This document shows, piece by piece, positions 9,060 to 17,949 of a DNA stretch of 64,000 nucleotides; positions within the stretch are counted from its first letter, which is position 1, and each line of letters begins with the position of its first letter. This DNA is from Tritrichomonas musculus (taxonomy: Eukaryota > Parabasalia > Tritrichomonadida > Tritrichomonadidae): contig JAPFFF010000061.1 in assembly GCA_039105265.1 (NCBI GenBank), forward strand, positions 310,001 through 374,000, given 5' to 3'. Both the position numbers and the translations under genes were made by a program. The notes beneath the pieces were generated by a model. That model searched no databases, was not told where the DNA came from, and saw nothing but the letters and a program-made list of their open reading frames with translations.

Positions 9060-9311
9060 ATGTCTCAATCAGACCGTATGTATATCCTCGTTAGAATTCT
9101 ATCGAACATCCATGAATATAGTGTAGAGAGTGATGAAACTAGAAGAAAAAAATTGATGAAGACTATAAAAGAATTATCAGCTCAGTATTTCAAACCTGAA
9201 CATCTTCAAATAATGAGGATAGATAATGATGTTGATTTTTTAGGTCGAATTGAACACTTTGCTTTGGAGTTCTTAGAACTATATATAGTTAATCTGCCCT
9301 CGCATTTATAA
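9060..9311 (+). CDS. Fossil Polinton gene: small helical protein, unknown
   Basis: This 83-residue, mostly helical protein has alternating charged and hydrophobic residues (ILVRILSNIHEYS, RRKKLMKTIKEL). No family is recognised. It starts 15 bp from the divergent protease gene and converges with the HNH gene, overlapping its end by 23 bp. The reading is supported by tight packing and a good ATG context, but by no homologue in the window. Confidence 0.45.
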   Translation: MSQSDRMYILVRILSNIHEYSVESDETRRKKLMKTIKELSAQYFKPEHLQIMRIDNDVDFLGRIEHFALEFLELYIVNLPSHL

Positions 9312-9624
9312 TTTTGGGCATATCCCTGTTATAGTTACTATCAGTTGGGGTTATCCATCTTAAGTTGCTTAGATGGTAATCAGCCCTATTCCTATTGATA
9401 TGGTCTACCTCTATTTTATGTTGTGGGTCATCATTCGGTATGAACTGTCTTGCTATAAGTACATGTTTCAAGTAGTAGTCGCCATTTAGACATACACGTA
9501 TATACCCCTTAATATGTTTTGCATCTTTGCATATAAAATGATTACTCTTACGTCTTATAGTAAAGGGGTACCTATTCAATATCTCATAGTCGTTAGTAAA
9601 GCCTTTGAGTGGTACAAATGACAT
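9289..9624 (-). CDS. NUMOD4-HNH homing-type endonuclease
   Basis: This 111-residue protein has a NUMOD4-like opening (FVPLKGFTNDYEILNRYPFT). It is followed by an HNH nuclease core (IEVDHINRNRADYHLSNLRW, about residues 72-91) in which the DH and the Asn residues of the beta-beta-alpha metal fold are present. Such free-standing HNH genes are common in phages and large DNA viruses and act as homing endonucleases. Close relatives sit in element 2 at 20,154-20,357 (NUMOD4 part) and 20,415-21,029. Its ATG context differs from the TAAATG starts of core genes, which fits a passenger gene. Confidence 0.85.
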   Translation of the reverse strand: MSFVPLKGFTNDYEILNRYPFTIRRKSNHFICKDAKHIKGYIRVCLNGDYYLKHVLIARQFIPNDDPQHKIEVDHINRNRADYHLSNLRWITPTDSNYNRDMPKIINARAD

Positions 9625-9675
9625 TTTCTCACTTTTTGAATGATTTAAATATTTTCATTTCATTTTTATTTTTGT

Positions 9676-9906
9676 ATGAGCAAGTGGGGGACAATCATTG
9701 TTGAAGGAATTGATGATAAAGGACCTCGTTATTATCCTCTCGATGACAAAGAAAAAAACGTTATCAAGTTTCCAAAGAAAAAAAAGCGAGTAAACTTGTA
9801 TAAAAACTATTATGAACATCAAGAGAAAGAAGAACTTCTAGATGTAGGTGTTCAAACTGAAAAAACTGAACTACCTCATATAGATGAACTACTTAGTAAA
9901 ATTTAA
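9676..9906 (+). CDS. Fossil Polinton gene: small basic protein with LC8-like motif
   Basis: This 76-residue protein is unknown. It has a compact N-terminus (MSKWGTIIVEGIDDKGPRYY), a lysine cluster that could act as a nuclear localisation signal (KFPKKKKR, about residues 31-38), and DVGVQTEK at residues 56-63 that resembles a dynein-light-chain anchor. The combination of NLS-like and LC8-like motifs suggests a transport role, as inference. It lies on the plus strand in a run of small genes. Confidence 0.5.
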   Translation: MSKWGTIIVEGIDDKGPRYYPLDDKEKNVIKFPKKKKRVNLYKNYYEHQEKEELLDVGVQTEKTELPHIDELLSKI

Positions 9907-9918
9907 CTTCTTTTATTT

Positions 9919-9947
9919 TATTGTTATTTTTTTTATTTTTGTCTTAA
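9919..9947 (+). promoter_or_regulatory. T-rich tract leading to TTAAATG
   Basis: An eight-T and a five-T tract lead into CTTAAATG at the start of the 9,948-10,196 gene. It is the plus-strand counterpart of the late-promoter-like motifs seen upstream of the minus-strand genes. Confidence 0.35.
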
Positions 9948-10196
9948 ATGAATAGCGCTATTAACGGACTGAATAATGACGCATCAGCTCTATATACAAG
10001 ATTTAAAGTTATTAAAGACAAGATATTTGGAAAATGTATGAATGAAGATGATGATAAAATAGCTAGTCAATTCGATATAATGATAAATATAATCAAGTCA
10101 TACAAAGAACTCTTTGAAGACATTGAAAAAGCTAAGTTATTATTGAAGTCAATTGATGCACGTATCTCTATAGCTGAACATCAAAATAGACTATGA
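9948..10196 (+). CDS. Fossil Polinton gene: small coiled-coil protein
   Basis: This 82-residue, all-helical protein has heptad-like spacing over residues 10-75 (FKVIKDKIFG, IINIIKSYKELFEDIEK). No family is recognised. Its stop codon abuts a tandem hairpin repeat beginning at 10,197. It is on the plus strand, after the LC8-motif gene. Confidence 0.45.
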   Translation: MNSAINGLNNDASALYTRFKVIKDKIFGKCMNEDDDKIASQFDIMINIIKSYKELFEDIEKAKLLLKSIDARISIAEHQNRL

Positions 10197-10298
10197 GGGA
10201 CCCGAGGTAGTTGTTTAGGTCCCTGGTAGTACTTCAAGAAACAACAAGTAGTGGGGACCCGAGGTAGTTGTTTAGGTCCCTAGTAGTACTTCAAGAAA
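10197..10298. repeat. Two 45-bp hairpin repeats right after a stop codon
   Basis: Two copies (10,197-10,241 and 10,254-10,298) differ at one position and are spaced 57 bp apart. Each has inverted arms GGGACC and GGTCCC. The first begins at the base after the TGA of the 9,948-10,196 gene, so it could act as a 3'-end or terminator-like structure. Confidence 0.7.
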
Positions 10299-10364
10299 AA
10301 AACAAGTTGAAGAAAAATTTTTTTTTATTTTTTTTTTTTTCATTTTTATTTTTTTTATTTTTAT

Positions 10365-10423
10365 CACGAGTTCGTGTTGACGCGTGGGCTTAAGCGTAGC
10401 GTGACCCCGCGGAAACCGACTCG
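10365..10423. other. GC-rich hairpin island
   Basis: In a setting of long T tracts there is an abrupt GC-rich patch with the palindrome CACGAGTTCGTG and a GACCCCGCGG core, closed by CGACTCGT. The same GACCCCGCGG core occurs in the heart of the fold-back element at 42,144-42,351. No coding potential is seen. It lies upstream of the fibre-like gene and could mark a module border. Confidence 0.4.
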
Positions 10424-10455
10424 TATATACTACTCTAAATACTGAAACAAATACA

Positions 10456-11832
10456 ATGTTAATTTGGAGTGAATCAACAACAGAATTAGTATTAATAACA
10501 TTAAATGAAGAAATATTAGTTGATATCATTATTGAATCTGCTCATTTAGAAATTAATGATGAATTAGCATTAAAGAGTGAATTACCTGAACCAGTTGATT
10601 TATCAAATTATGCTTTGAAATCTGATATTCCACTTGTTGTTCAATCTGATGAAACTGAATGTGATGCAACAGCAGCTGTTCCATCATTAGAATATGTTGT
10701 AAATACATATCAGACAATATTTGAAAGTAATCTAATTGATAAAAAAGCTAATTTACTTGAAAAACAACTAACAGCTATTGATAACAAATTCTCAAATTAT
10801 GCATTGAAAAGTGAAACAGATACAAAATTAACTCAATTGGATAATTATTATGATAGTCTTGTTGAACAATTGGATTCAACTTATTATGATAAAGTTGAAT
10901 GTGATGAAAAATTTGCATTGAAAAGTGAAAATAATGAATTGAAGGCAAAAATAAATTCATTAGAAGCTAGATTAGCTGCTTTAGAAGGTAGTTCATTTGC
11001 AACAAAAGCAGAATTATCACAATATAGAAAATTGAATGATTTGGTTGTGTCAAATCAAAAAGTTCTTCCAATCACAAATAAAGAAGTGTTATTGGATAAT
11101 GGTGATGAACAATGGAGATTTACAACATCTCATATTCCATTTCATGAGGGAACTCATTTGATTGGAAAATATACAGAACCAGATGGTGTTGAACATGAAA
11201 TAAATTTGATATTTCAGGGCGAAGAAGATTTTTCAGAAGAATTTCAGAACTGTTTTTTGATACTCAAACAATTTCAATATAGTGAAGGAATATTTATTGA
11301 GTGGGATAAAATGACTGGTGCAATATACATTTTTGATGATGTTAATTATAGTTATTATATGGGATGTGAAATCAAATCAGCAATTCTTGATGAAGGAATT
11401 ACATTAGCAACTAATTATGATTTAACAAATTATTATTCAAAAGATGATTTAACACGATTTGGTCTCATTGAAACAGACAGTTATGAAACAAACAAATTTG
11501 AATTATCAATGGATGACAAAACTCATATTAGATTTAAGTATTTAGGTAGTGGAATTAATGGAGTCTGGAATTTGATTCAGATATTTGTTTTCCAAGATAT
11601 TTCAGGTCATAAACACTTTATCAAATGGGATTTTGTTCATCGAATCATTTCTTTGGATACTTCATTTTATACAACATATGAAATTCCGAAAACTCAAACT
11701 AATTTAGAAGAAATAAATATCACTCTTGAAACAAGAGGATTTATCACAACACAAGAATTAGTCAATAAATTTGAAAGATTTGCTTATCAACAAATGAGCT
11801 ATCAATTTGCTAATAAATTGGTTTCAATATAA
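10456..11832 (+). CDS. Fossil Polinton gene: fibre-like coiled-coil protein
   Basis: This 458-residue protein has phage-fibre-like repeats: ALKSELPEPVDLSNYALKSD near the start, NYALKSETDTKL near 115, then YYDKVECDEKFALKSE. A heptad segment follows (KINSLEARLAALEG, about 165-178). The C-terminal half is beta-rich and includes GTHLIGKYTEPDGVEHEINL, which has relatives in the 1,426-residue protein of element 4. A trimeric receptor-binding fibre or spike is inferred from the repeat style, not from a recognised domain. It is the only long plus-strand gene of the element. Confidence 0.6.
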   Translation: MLIWSESTTELVLITLNEEILVDIIIESAHLEINDELALKSELPEPVDLSNYALKSDIPLVVQSDETECDATAAVPSLEYVVNTYQTIFESNLIDKKANLLEKQLTAIDNKFSNYALKSETDTKLTQLDNYYDSLVEQLDSTYYDKVECDEKFALKSENNELKAKINSLEARLAALEGSSFATKAELSQYRKLNDLVVSNQKVLPITNKEVLLDNGDEQWRFTTSHIPFHEGTHLIGKYTEPDGVEHEINLIFQGEEDFSEEFQNCFLILKQFQYSEGIFIEWDKMTGAIYIFDDVNYSYYMGCEIKSAILDEGITLATNYDLTNYYSKDDLTRFGLIETDSYETNKFELSMDDKTHIRFKYLGSGINGVWNLIQIFVFQDISGHKHFIKWDFVHRIISLDTSFYTTYEIPKTQTNLEEINITLETRGFITTQELVNKFERFAYQQMSYQFANKLVSI

Positions 11833-11839
11833 AAATAAA

Positions 11840-11989
11840 TTATTTATTTTGATTATCTTCTTTGAATTTTCTTAATTCTTCCAATTCATTTTTCTTTCGA
11901 ATTCTATATTCACGTTGTTGTTTTCTTCTAGCTTCTTTTCTTTCGTCATCATTTTGATATATATTTTTGCGACCTCTTTTTGAAGACAT
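11840..11989 (-). CDS. Fossil Polinton gene: 49-residue bZIP-like basic protein
   Basis: This short reading frame encodes a 49-residue protein with RGRKNIYQ and then ERKEARRKQQREYRIRKKNE. It matches the AT-hook plus basic-helix part of the protein at 4-258 in the same order and spacing. That match between two separate loci supports both as real genes. It converges with the fibre gene, leaving only seven bases between stops. A DNA-binding role is inferred. Confidence 0.6.
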   Translation of the reverse strand: MSSKRGRKNIYQNDDERKEARRKQQREYRIRKKNELEELRKFKEDNQNK

Positions 11990-12153
11990 TTTTTGTAAAA
12001 ATAAAAAAATTTATATTTTTTTTTAAATGAAAGCATCATCATCAAGGTCATCTTGTTTGAATTCAATTTGAACTTGTTTTCTTATTTTTTCATTATTCTT
12101 TTTATTTGTAGATTCAGTTAAATATGATGGATAATAATAATTATCTTTATAAT

Positions 12154-12474
12154 TCATTTGAATAAAATCAATACATAAAACGTCATCACTCCATTTTTCT
12201 TAGATAACGTTCTTTTCTTATTTTCTTTGAAACTAACAATTATTTCATTTCCAAATAATTCTTTAATTTGATTATAATTCAGATATTTATTAGTTGTACC
12301 AGTTAATTGAATAAATAACGGCTTCATACATAATCCGTCAAAATTATTATGAAAAACATCATCTCCTTCAAAATAACAAACACATTGACTAAAATCTTTA
12401 CAACTTAATTTTTCTTTTAAGAAATCAATTAATTTGTTAGTTGAATAGAAATTTGTTTTTGTTTCTGTTTCCAT
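12154..12474 (-). CDS. Fossil Polinton gene: member of the 22.6-kb/40.1-kb family
   Basis: This protein resembles those at 22,623-23,126 and 40,139-40,666. It shares an N-terminal helix after a short polar start (STNKLIDFLKEKL), then a strand ending in KPLFIQL (compare ISPMYVSF and CRPLVVSI), and then a YNQIKELFGNEIIVSFKEN segment (compare RNDIRKIFKAKNVFIKVGE). The coding region extends to about 12,026 and this copy looks broken. The start at 12,474 (METETK) is preferred over the more distant in-frame ATG. Function unknown. Confidence 0.55.
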   Translation of the reverse strand: METETKTNFYSTNKLIDFLKEKLSCKDFSQCVCYFEGDDVFHNNFDGLCMKPLFIQLTGTTNKYLNYNQIKELFGNEIIVSFKENKKRTLSKKNGVMTFYVLILFK

Positions 12475-12512
12475 TGGATATTTTTTAGAGTGATAAAAAA
12501 TTAAAAAATTTT

Positions 12513-13037
12513 TTAAACAACACAATATTTGAGACAAAGATGATAAACGTTAACTAATTCATTCCATTCTTTATTATAAACATTTTTGAAATCCATAACA
12601 ACTTCACCATTTTCTTTAATTATTTTAATTGCATCAATTTTTCTGATAGGATTTGTTTTAGCAGAACAACATCCAAGGTCTTCATCTGGAAAAACAATAA
12701 CATCTTCACATTTTAACATATTTTTAATAATTTCTTGTAAAGAATTGAGAGAAACGATAATACATTTCTTTGAAATTAAATTAGTTATCAAAGTTTTATC
12801 GTTTTCTAACAAAATTTGAGCATAAGTTTCTAATATTAAATTTCTAACATCTTTGAATTTTTCTTCCTTTTCTTCATTTAATTCAACGTCTCTAGTTATC
12901 ACAATTTCTTCTTTTCCATCATCACGTTTATTAATTATAATATTATTAGTCAAATTATTAGTAGATTGACTGGCAGCTGATGGTTCTAAAGAAATATTTG
13001 CATTGATACCAGCAGTATTATTTCTTTTCTTAATCAT
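12513..13037 (-). CDS. Fossil Polinton gene: conserved ExxGC/YN family protein (copy B)
   Basis: This 174-residue paralogue of the 706-1,230 gene has the same MIKKR start, SLEPSAA, INKRDDGKEEIVITRDV, then the EDLGC, NGEVVMDFK, YNKEW and terminal cysteine signature. The LC8-like VQTEP of copy A is not part of this version. It is the outermost gene before the terminal repeat. Codon use is strongly AT-biased. Function unknown; retention in four loci argues that it matters to the element. Confidence 0.7.
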   Translation of the reverse strand: MIKKRNNTAGINANISLEPSAASQSTNNLTNNIIINKRDDGKEEIVITRDVELNEEKEEKFKDVRNLILETYAQILLENDKTLITNLISKKCIIVSLNSLQEIIKNMLKCEDVIVFPDEDLGCCSAKTNPIRKIDAIKIIKENGEVVMDFKNVYNKEWNELVNVYHLCLKYCVV

Positions 13038-13083
13038 TTTTTATTTTAATATTCAATAAAAAATATCAATTTAAAAAAAGAAT

Positions 13084-13509
13084 TGCTTAATTTTCACCTA
13101 TATAGCGGTTTTCAGGACAATTAGTTTTGAGAATTTCATAAAAATAGGTCAAATGACCCACTTTTTAAGTAAAAATACGAATTTTGAAGGTCATTTAGTA
13201 CTTTATATAGCGGTTTTCAGGACAAGTATAAATTAGGAGGTCAAATGGTTCACTTTCTTGAAATAAAAGGTCTTAAAAGGTCAAATTTTTCAAAGAAAAT
13301 CGACCAAAAAGGTCAAATTCATGTTCAAATTATTAAAAGAAATCTATCAAAAAGTTCTCCAAATGGTCAAATTTTTCAAAAAAAATGGTCATTTGGTCTT
13401 GTTTTTATTGAAAAAGTGGTCGTTTAGAACGAAAAATGAACGAAAAGTGGTCAAATTGTCATGAAAAGTGGTCGTTTAGAGCACTTTTCAGGACAATTTA
13501 TTAACTACT
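13084..13509. repeat. Right terminal inverted repeat of element 1
   Basis: This 426-bp block is matched in inverted orientation at 43,023-43,420, with about six substitutions and one 29-bp indel. It contains two copies of TATAGCGGTTTTCAGGAC and repeated GGTCAAA / GTGGTCGTTTAGA motifs. The outer end, read inward, is AGTAGTTAATAAATTGTCC; AG is the usual Polinton terminus. A 60-codon open frame runs through both copies but looks like repeat, not gene. Confidence 0.8.
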
Positions 13510-14436
13510 AGATATAAGTATTTTAATAATTCAAAATTTTAGTGAAGTCAGCGTCCGCACCTCTGGAGAACTTTAAAATTATTTTGTTTTTTTTGGGGCG
13601 CTAAAAGCCAACCAGGGACATAAATACAAAAATGTAAAAAACCCAAAAAAGCTTCTAAAAAATAAGCCTTGGTTTTTGTATTTACAATTGTATACAACTT
13701 GTCCGTTTAAAAATTACAATTGTAATTACAATTGTAAATACGTTATTTTCTCGATATTAGTTTTTTATTTTTATCTTGATCTACAATTATTTTTTCATAT
13801 TAAAAATGTTTTAAATAATTTAAAAATAAAAAGATAAAATAGTAAAATGTTTTTCAAATTAAATAATATTATTTTTGATTCTTCATAAAATAAAAAAAAT
13901 TTATTCGCATTCAAAAAGTTTTATTAATACTACAAATCAAAAAATCGTTATTTTACGAAAAAAGACGTTAAAAAGATGTTTATAGTATTTGTGATGTAAA
14001 AAAAATAAGGCCTACTAAAAAATGAACTTTTTGGGCTCCGGGTAAATTGTGTTTTGAGTGACTCTTGACCAAATATTTTAACAATTCAGCCTATAAAACA
14101 GTAGAAAAAGTCGTATAATATTATTTTATAGAAATATATTTTATTTTTAGTTCCAAACGAAATTAATCCATATCCAAAAATTTATTTTTTAAAGATAAAT
14201 TTGGGATAAATTATTGAGAGCAAGATAAATTTTCTGAACTTAAATCATGGTATCTTGTATTACAAATGGCCTTCTGTCATAAAAGTGCTATTTCAGCATT
14301 GTCTTCTGTTGCTGAAATTATATAAAATCTTGACGCAATTTCGGAAATTACATAAAATTTTTGAAAATATTTTTCCATTTTCATTTAGTTAACTTTTACG
14401 TTGTTAATCATTTCTGACATGGCGCAAAGGTTTACT
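13510..14436. other. Intergenic host DNA with small palindromes
   Basis: No gene is seen. A cluster of three TACAATTGTA-type palindromes lies at 13,681-13,739. The rest is AT-rich, without long frames or clear repeats. It is probably host DNA between Polinton 1 and the glycosyltransferase gene. Confidence 0.5.
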
Positions 14437-15594
14437 TCATGGATAAAGAGCTATGAATTTAATTTGTGAATTTGCTAAGTAATTCATATGATAATCATAT
14501 GACTTTTCTTTTAAACTCATATTGCTAATGAATTTAAGCTTGTTATAGAAATTTAAGCAGGCAAGATGCAAAATTTTAGGATTTGTTTCATTTAATTCCT
14601 TTGAATAATTTAATGTTTGGTATATTTTATATAAATGTGCTTTTTTTTCTTTTTTAAACATGGATATCATTGAACAATAATTTAAATATTTAATGGGGTT
14701 TAAAAAATGTATTTTTAGATCAAATCCGCCATCAAATGTAAAATGATATATGATACTTTGTTCATTTTGACTAAAGTCAATTATTTTACCATTTTGATTA
14801 ATAATAGTATTAAACCTTTTCTGATTTTCTGAGCTCGAGATTCTTTTTTTCTTAAAACTATCAAGAATCCATTTTCGATAAAAAATTTTTGTTGCTTTAG
14901 ATGACTGTGTAAATACAAAGCCAGTATTAAAAATAAAATGACTGTGATTAAGATTAACTGTTTTGCGTGGTTTATAGGCTTCATCCATTATTAAAAAATC
15001 AGAATCTTTCATTGTTTTGATTAAGTCATTTTGTATATTGCTGTAAAAAATAATATCAACATCAAAAAATAAAACATCGCAATTTAAACATATAAACAGA
15101 TATTGAAAAACATGCTTTAGACGTAAAACTTCCCAATGGTTCATTTGTGATATGTTGGGAATATTTAAAAGAAGACTATTAACATTTTTCATTCTACATA
15201 CTTTTTCAATCTTTCTATCCAAACTAAAAATAATAATCTGTTTGGAAATATTGTTAAGATGTAAAGAATCAATACAATATTCAAGAAGTTTTGCATATTT
15301 GGATGTGGTAATTGTAATATAAACTAGATGATGATGATTATAAGGATTAATTGGAGTTAATGGCAAATAAGAAAATAATAATGATATATTAAAAACGTTC
15401 AAAATGTTCATTTCTGAAACATTTTGAAAAAAGCTAAAAAAATTATTAATAATTATGAGCTCAAATTTTGGATATAATTTTATTTGTAAATAATAATGAA
15501 ATTCAATTAAAATAACTAAGGGTATTGAAAAAATAAACATTATCAATACAAATAATGAAAAAGGAAATGGTATCATACAGACAGATGTATACAT
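14437..15594 (-). CDS. Host membrane-anchored nucleotide-diphospho-sugar transferase
   Basis: This 385-residue protein looks like a type II Golgi/ER glycosyltransferase of the Nucleotid_trans (GT77-like) kind. Residues 8-30 form one hydrophobic anchor. The lumenal part starts with a strand (HLVYITITTSKYAKLLEYCI, about 89-108). The metal-binding DxD is in CDVLFFDVDIIFYS (DVD at 178-180). NTGFVF (223-228) and a later FDGGFDLKIHFLNP segment fit acceptor or product-side motifs of the family. It would transfer a sugar from a nucleotide donor to a glycan. It is the only gene here that looks like a normal host gene. It has no Polinton neighbours within 900 bp on either side. Confidence 0.75.
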   Translation of the reverse strand: MYTSVCMIPFPFSLFVLIMFIFSIPLVILIEFHYYLQIKLYPKFELIIINNFFSFFQNVSEMNILNVFNISLLFSYLPLTPINPYNHHHLVYITITTSKYAKLLEYCIDSLHLNNISKQIIIFSLDRKIEKVCRMKNVNSLLLNIPNISQMNHWEVLRLKHVFQYLFICLNCDVLFFDVDIIFYSNIQNDLIKTMKDSDFLIMDEAYKPRKTVNLNHSHFIFNTGFVFTQSSKATKIFYRKWILDSFKKKRISSSENQKRFNTIINQNGKIIDFSQNEQSIIYHFTFDGGFDLKIHFLNPIKYLNYCSMISMFKKEKKAHLYKIYQTLNYSKELNETNPKILHLACLNFYNKLKFISNMSLKEKSYDYHMNYLANSQIKFIALYP

Positions 15595-15796
15595 CAGTTT
15601 GGTATCAGAAAGTAGTGTTGTTAAAAGTTATATACAAAAATTCCAAACAGACTTTTGTCAAAATCAAAAAAAATTAAAATAGACTTTAAAGACCAATTTA
15701 AACATATAAAAACATTTTTAAAGCAAATTTGAATTAATCTTTTTTGATTTTTTTGAGCTAATCTTAATTATTTTTTAGTAAATTTTCAATATAAAA

Positions 15797-17562
15797 TTAC
15801 CCGTTCCGCGCTTTAATTCGAATAGTTCGTTATTTTAGTTTACTTAACGATTCTTTTTATTTTTTGTTAACTGGTTATTATCTTTAACGAAAAAAGAAAA
15901 ACAATAAATTAAAAGAAATCTGATATATTTAACTTTATTTTTTAAAATCGATTTTGACATATTATTACATATTTATTTATTGTTTCTTCATATATAAAAA
16001 AAAATGACAAATTTTATTTGGTCACTTTTTTTCAGTTTCAAACTACACTCCATCACGCTTTTAAGCTAATCTTTCTATTCCTTTCGCCAGCCATTTTAAT
16101 TTTTATACCAGATTTGCAAAACTTTTCCTATTTCATTCCAATTTTTCTCAATCTTACTAATTCTTGGTCTTATCTTTCTTAATGCTGATAACTCTAACTC
16201 CATTCTTTCATAGTCTTGTTCCGATTTCATTCCAATTTTTCTCAATCTTACTAATTCTTGGTCTTATCTTTCTTAATGCTGATAACTCTTATACCAGATT
16301 TGCAAAAATTGGAATGAAATGCCATTTTTTCTAATTTTTATAGCAAAATTTCTTAATCTTTCTCAAACATCTGCTCTCTCATCCATTTTTTTCGAAAATT
16401 AGGTAAAATATTTGAATCTCAGTTTTTTTTAAGACTTAATTTCAATTTTCATATTGAAAAATGATTAAGATATTATTACAACTCAGAATTTTTCAAAAGA
16501 TTGTGATTTTTCTTCTCAATTTCGAAGCATGATGACTTTTTCTCACTAAAAATGCTTTAAAATCACCAACAAATTGTTATAAGTTCTTATTATTATCATT
16601 TTTCCTTTATTTTAATTAATTCAATACTATAAAAATTCAATGCAATACGATAAAAATTCAATGCGATTTAATCGTTTTTTAAGCTGAAAAAAACTTGAAA
16701 TTAAATCATCGAATTATTCTCCTTTTATCTTCTACAAAGATTAAATATACAATTATTAATATTATTTTTAATGTAATATAGCTTTTTTATCATGCAAACC
16801 TTTTTATTCAAAAAATACTTCATATTATTATTTACTCAGATCAAACAAATTAAACAATATCCAATCATTTCTCAGCTTATTAATTTTTGCCAATAGTCTA
16901 ATTTCTGTCCAACATCAATCTAATAGCAAATAATTTCATTTAACATTCATCAAAAAACAAAAAAGTTTTAAAGCATGGATAAATTAATTTTTACAATACG
17001 ATTAATAACAAAAACGTCGAGAATTATCTCCTATGCCTTATAGTTTTTTCAGAATTTTTTCAATATTATACTATTTTACAACTTTTTGCTTGAGAATGCA
17101 TTTTTGAACCCAATATTTATATTTATTATTGAAAAAATCTTTTATATATGAACCGAAAGTTCCCAAATATACTAATGGTATCGAGATCTGATCATCAATA
17201 TTTGAATGGAAAAAAATTCAACCTTTATTGAGTATCAATATAAATAATTATTTTATCAATGATGAATAATCCATTGGAAAATTTCAAATATCATTTATTC
17301 TTTGACATAATATTAAAGCATTAAAATTTCTACCATCTCCTTTTTTCTTTATATTTTAAATATTTAAATACTTGAAACTATAGCTAATATATATTATGTT
17401 TAATAATGAAAATATTTATTTGTTCCTGGGATATAAAAGATTTAAACTTTTTATACGTTTTTTCCATTCAATTTTTTCTCAGAAATGCTTTCAATTTTTT
17501 ATACGTTAAAAAAGCATTCAAAAAAATAACGAACTATTCGAATTAAAGCGCGGAACGGGTAA
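15797..17562. mobile_element. TIR-bounded DNA element, non-autonomous (1.77 kb)
   Basis: A near-perfect inverted repeat of about 40 bp bounds this interval: TTACCCGTTCCGCGC at 15,797 onward, and its reverse complement ending at 17,562. The ends can be read as TA target duplications flanking termini that begin CCCGTTCCGCGC, as in Tc1/mariner-type elements, but TTA/TAA is also possible. No frame of 60 codons or more lies inside, so it is a non-autonomous or decayed element. The inside is AT-rich and holds a 66-bp duplication. Confidence 0.75.
16130..16289. repeat. 66-bp direct duplication inside the TIR element
   Basis: Positions 16,130-16,195 and 16,224-16,289 are the same 66-bp sequence as far as I can see (ending GCTGATAACTCT). 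A shorter unit, TATACCAGATTTGCAAAA, brackets the pair. Confidence 0.8.
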
Positions 17563-17949
17563 TAAAAATATTGTGAAAAAAGGTTATTCAATTTTCTTGT
17601 AAAATTTATTGCTTTTAATATTTGCAAACAAGTAAAAATATATTTTTTTTAGTAATTAATTATATATTTAAAAGAATAAATTTAATAAAGATAAAGATAA
17701 ATAGAGTTTATTTTAATTTTTGTCAACCAAAAAGTTATGTTTTTTTTTCTTAGGTATTCTCAAAAATTCAGAATAGCTTTTGATCAAATAAAAAATTTAT
17801 TCTCAATTGCTTATCATAATTTCAATGATAGAAACTTTTTAAATGTTATTTAATCGTTTTAATCTTTAAGATGCAAAACATTCAAATATCAATGTATTGT
17901 ATAAGATCATCAGAATGTATAATCCAGAATATTACAAGAAAGTATTACA
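17563..17949. other. AT-rich gap before Polinton 2
   Basis: I see no gene, strong repeat or terminal repeat here. It probably contains the left limit of the partial Polinton 2. Confidence 0.4.

Larger units (their letters stand above)
1..13509. mobile_element. Polinton/Maverick element 1 (right part)
   Basis: This is a fossil Polinton entering from beyond the left edge of the window and ending at a terminal inverted repeat whose last bases are ACT (AGT read inward, as expected for Polinton termini, which usually start with AG). Visible parts are major capsid, pVI-like protein, packaging ATPase, rve integrase, candidate penton, adenain/Ulp1-type protease, HNH endonuclease, fibre-like protein and several small unknown proteins. 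No PolB is visible; it may lie to the left. The visible part looks largely whole, with about one break. The TIR is about 98-99% identical by eye to that of element 4, so the family was active recently. Two gene families occur twice in it, so the 10.4-13.5 kb portion could belong to a second element. Confidence 0.85.

Noticed and set aside
10197-10298. CRISPR array
   Set aside because: There are only two repeat units, the setting is a eukaryotic element, and no cas-like gene is present.
13245-13427. A 60-codon frame (MVHFLEIKG...) present in both TIR copies
   Set aside because: It lies wholly inside the terminal repeat and reflects repeated GGTCAAA units. Its identity in both copies follows from the near identity of the TIRs, not from coding constraint.
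14437-15594. Glycosyltransferase as Polinton cargo
   Set aside because: It lies outside the Polinton 1 terminal repeat and is separated from Polinton 2 by a DNA transposon. Composition and membrane anchor fit a host gene.
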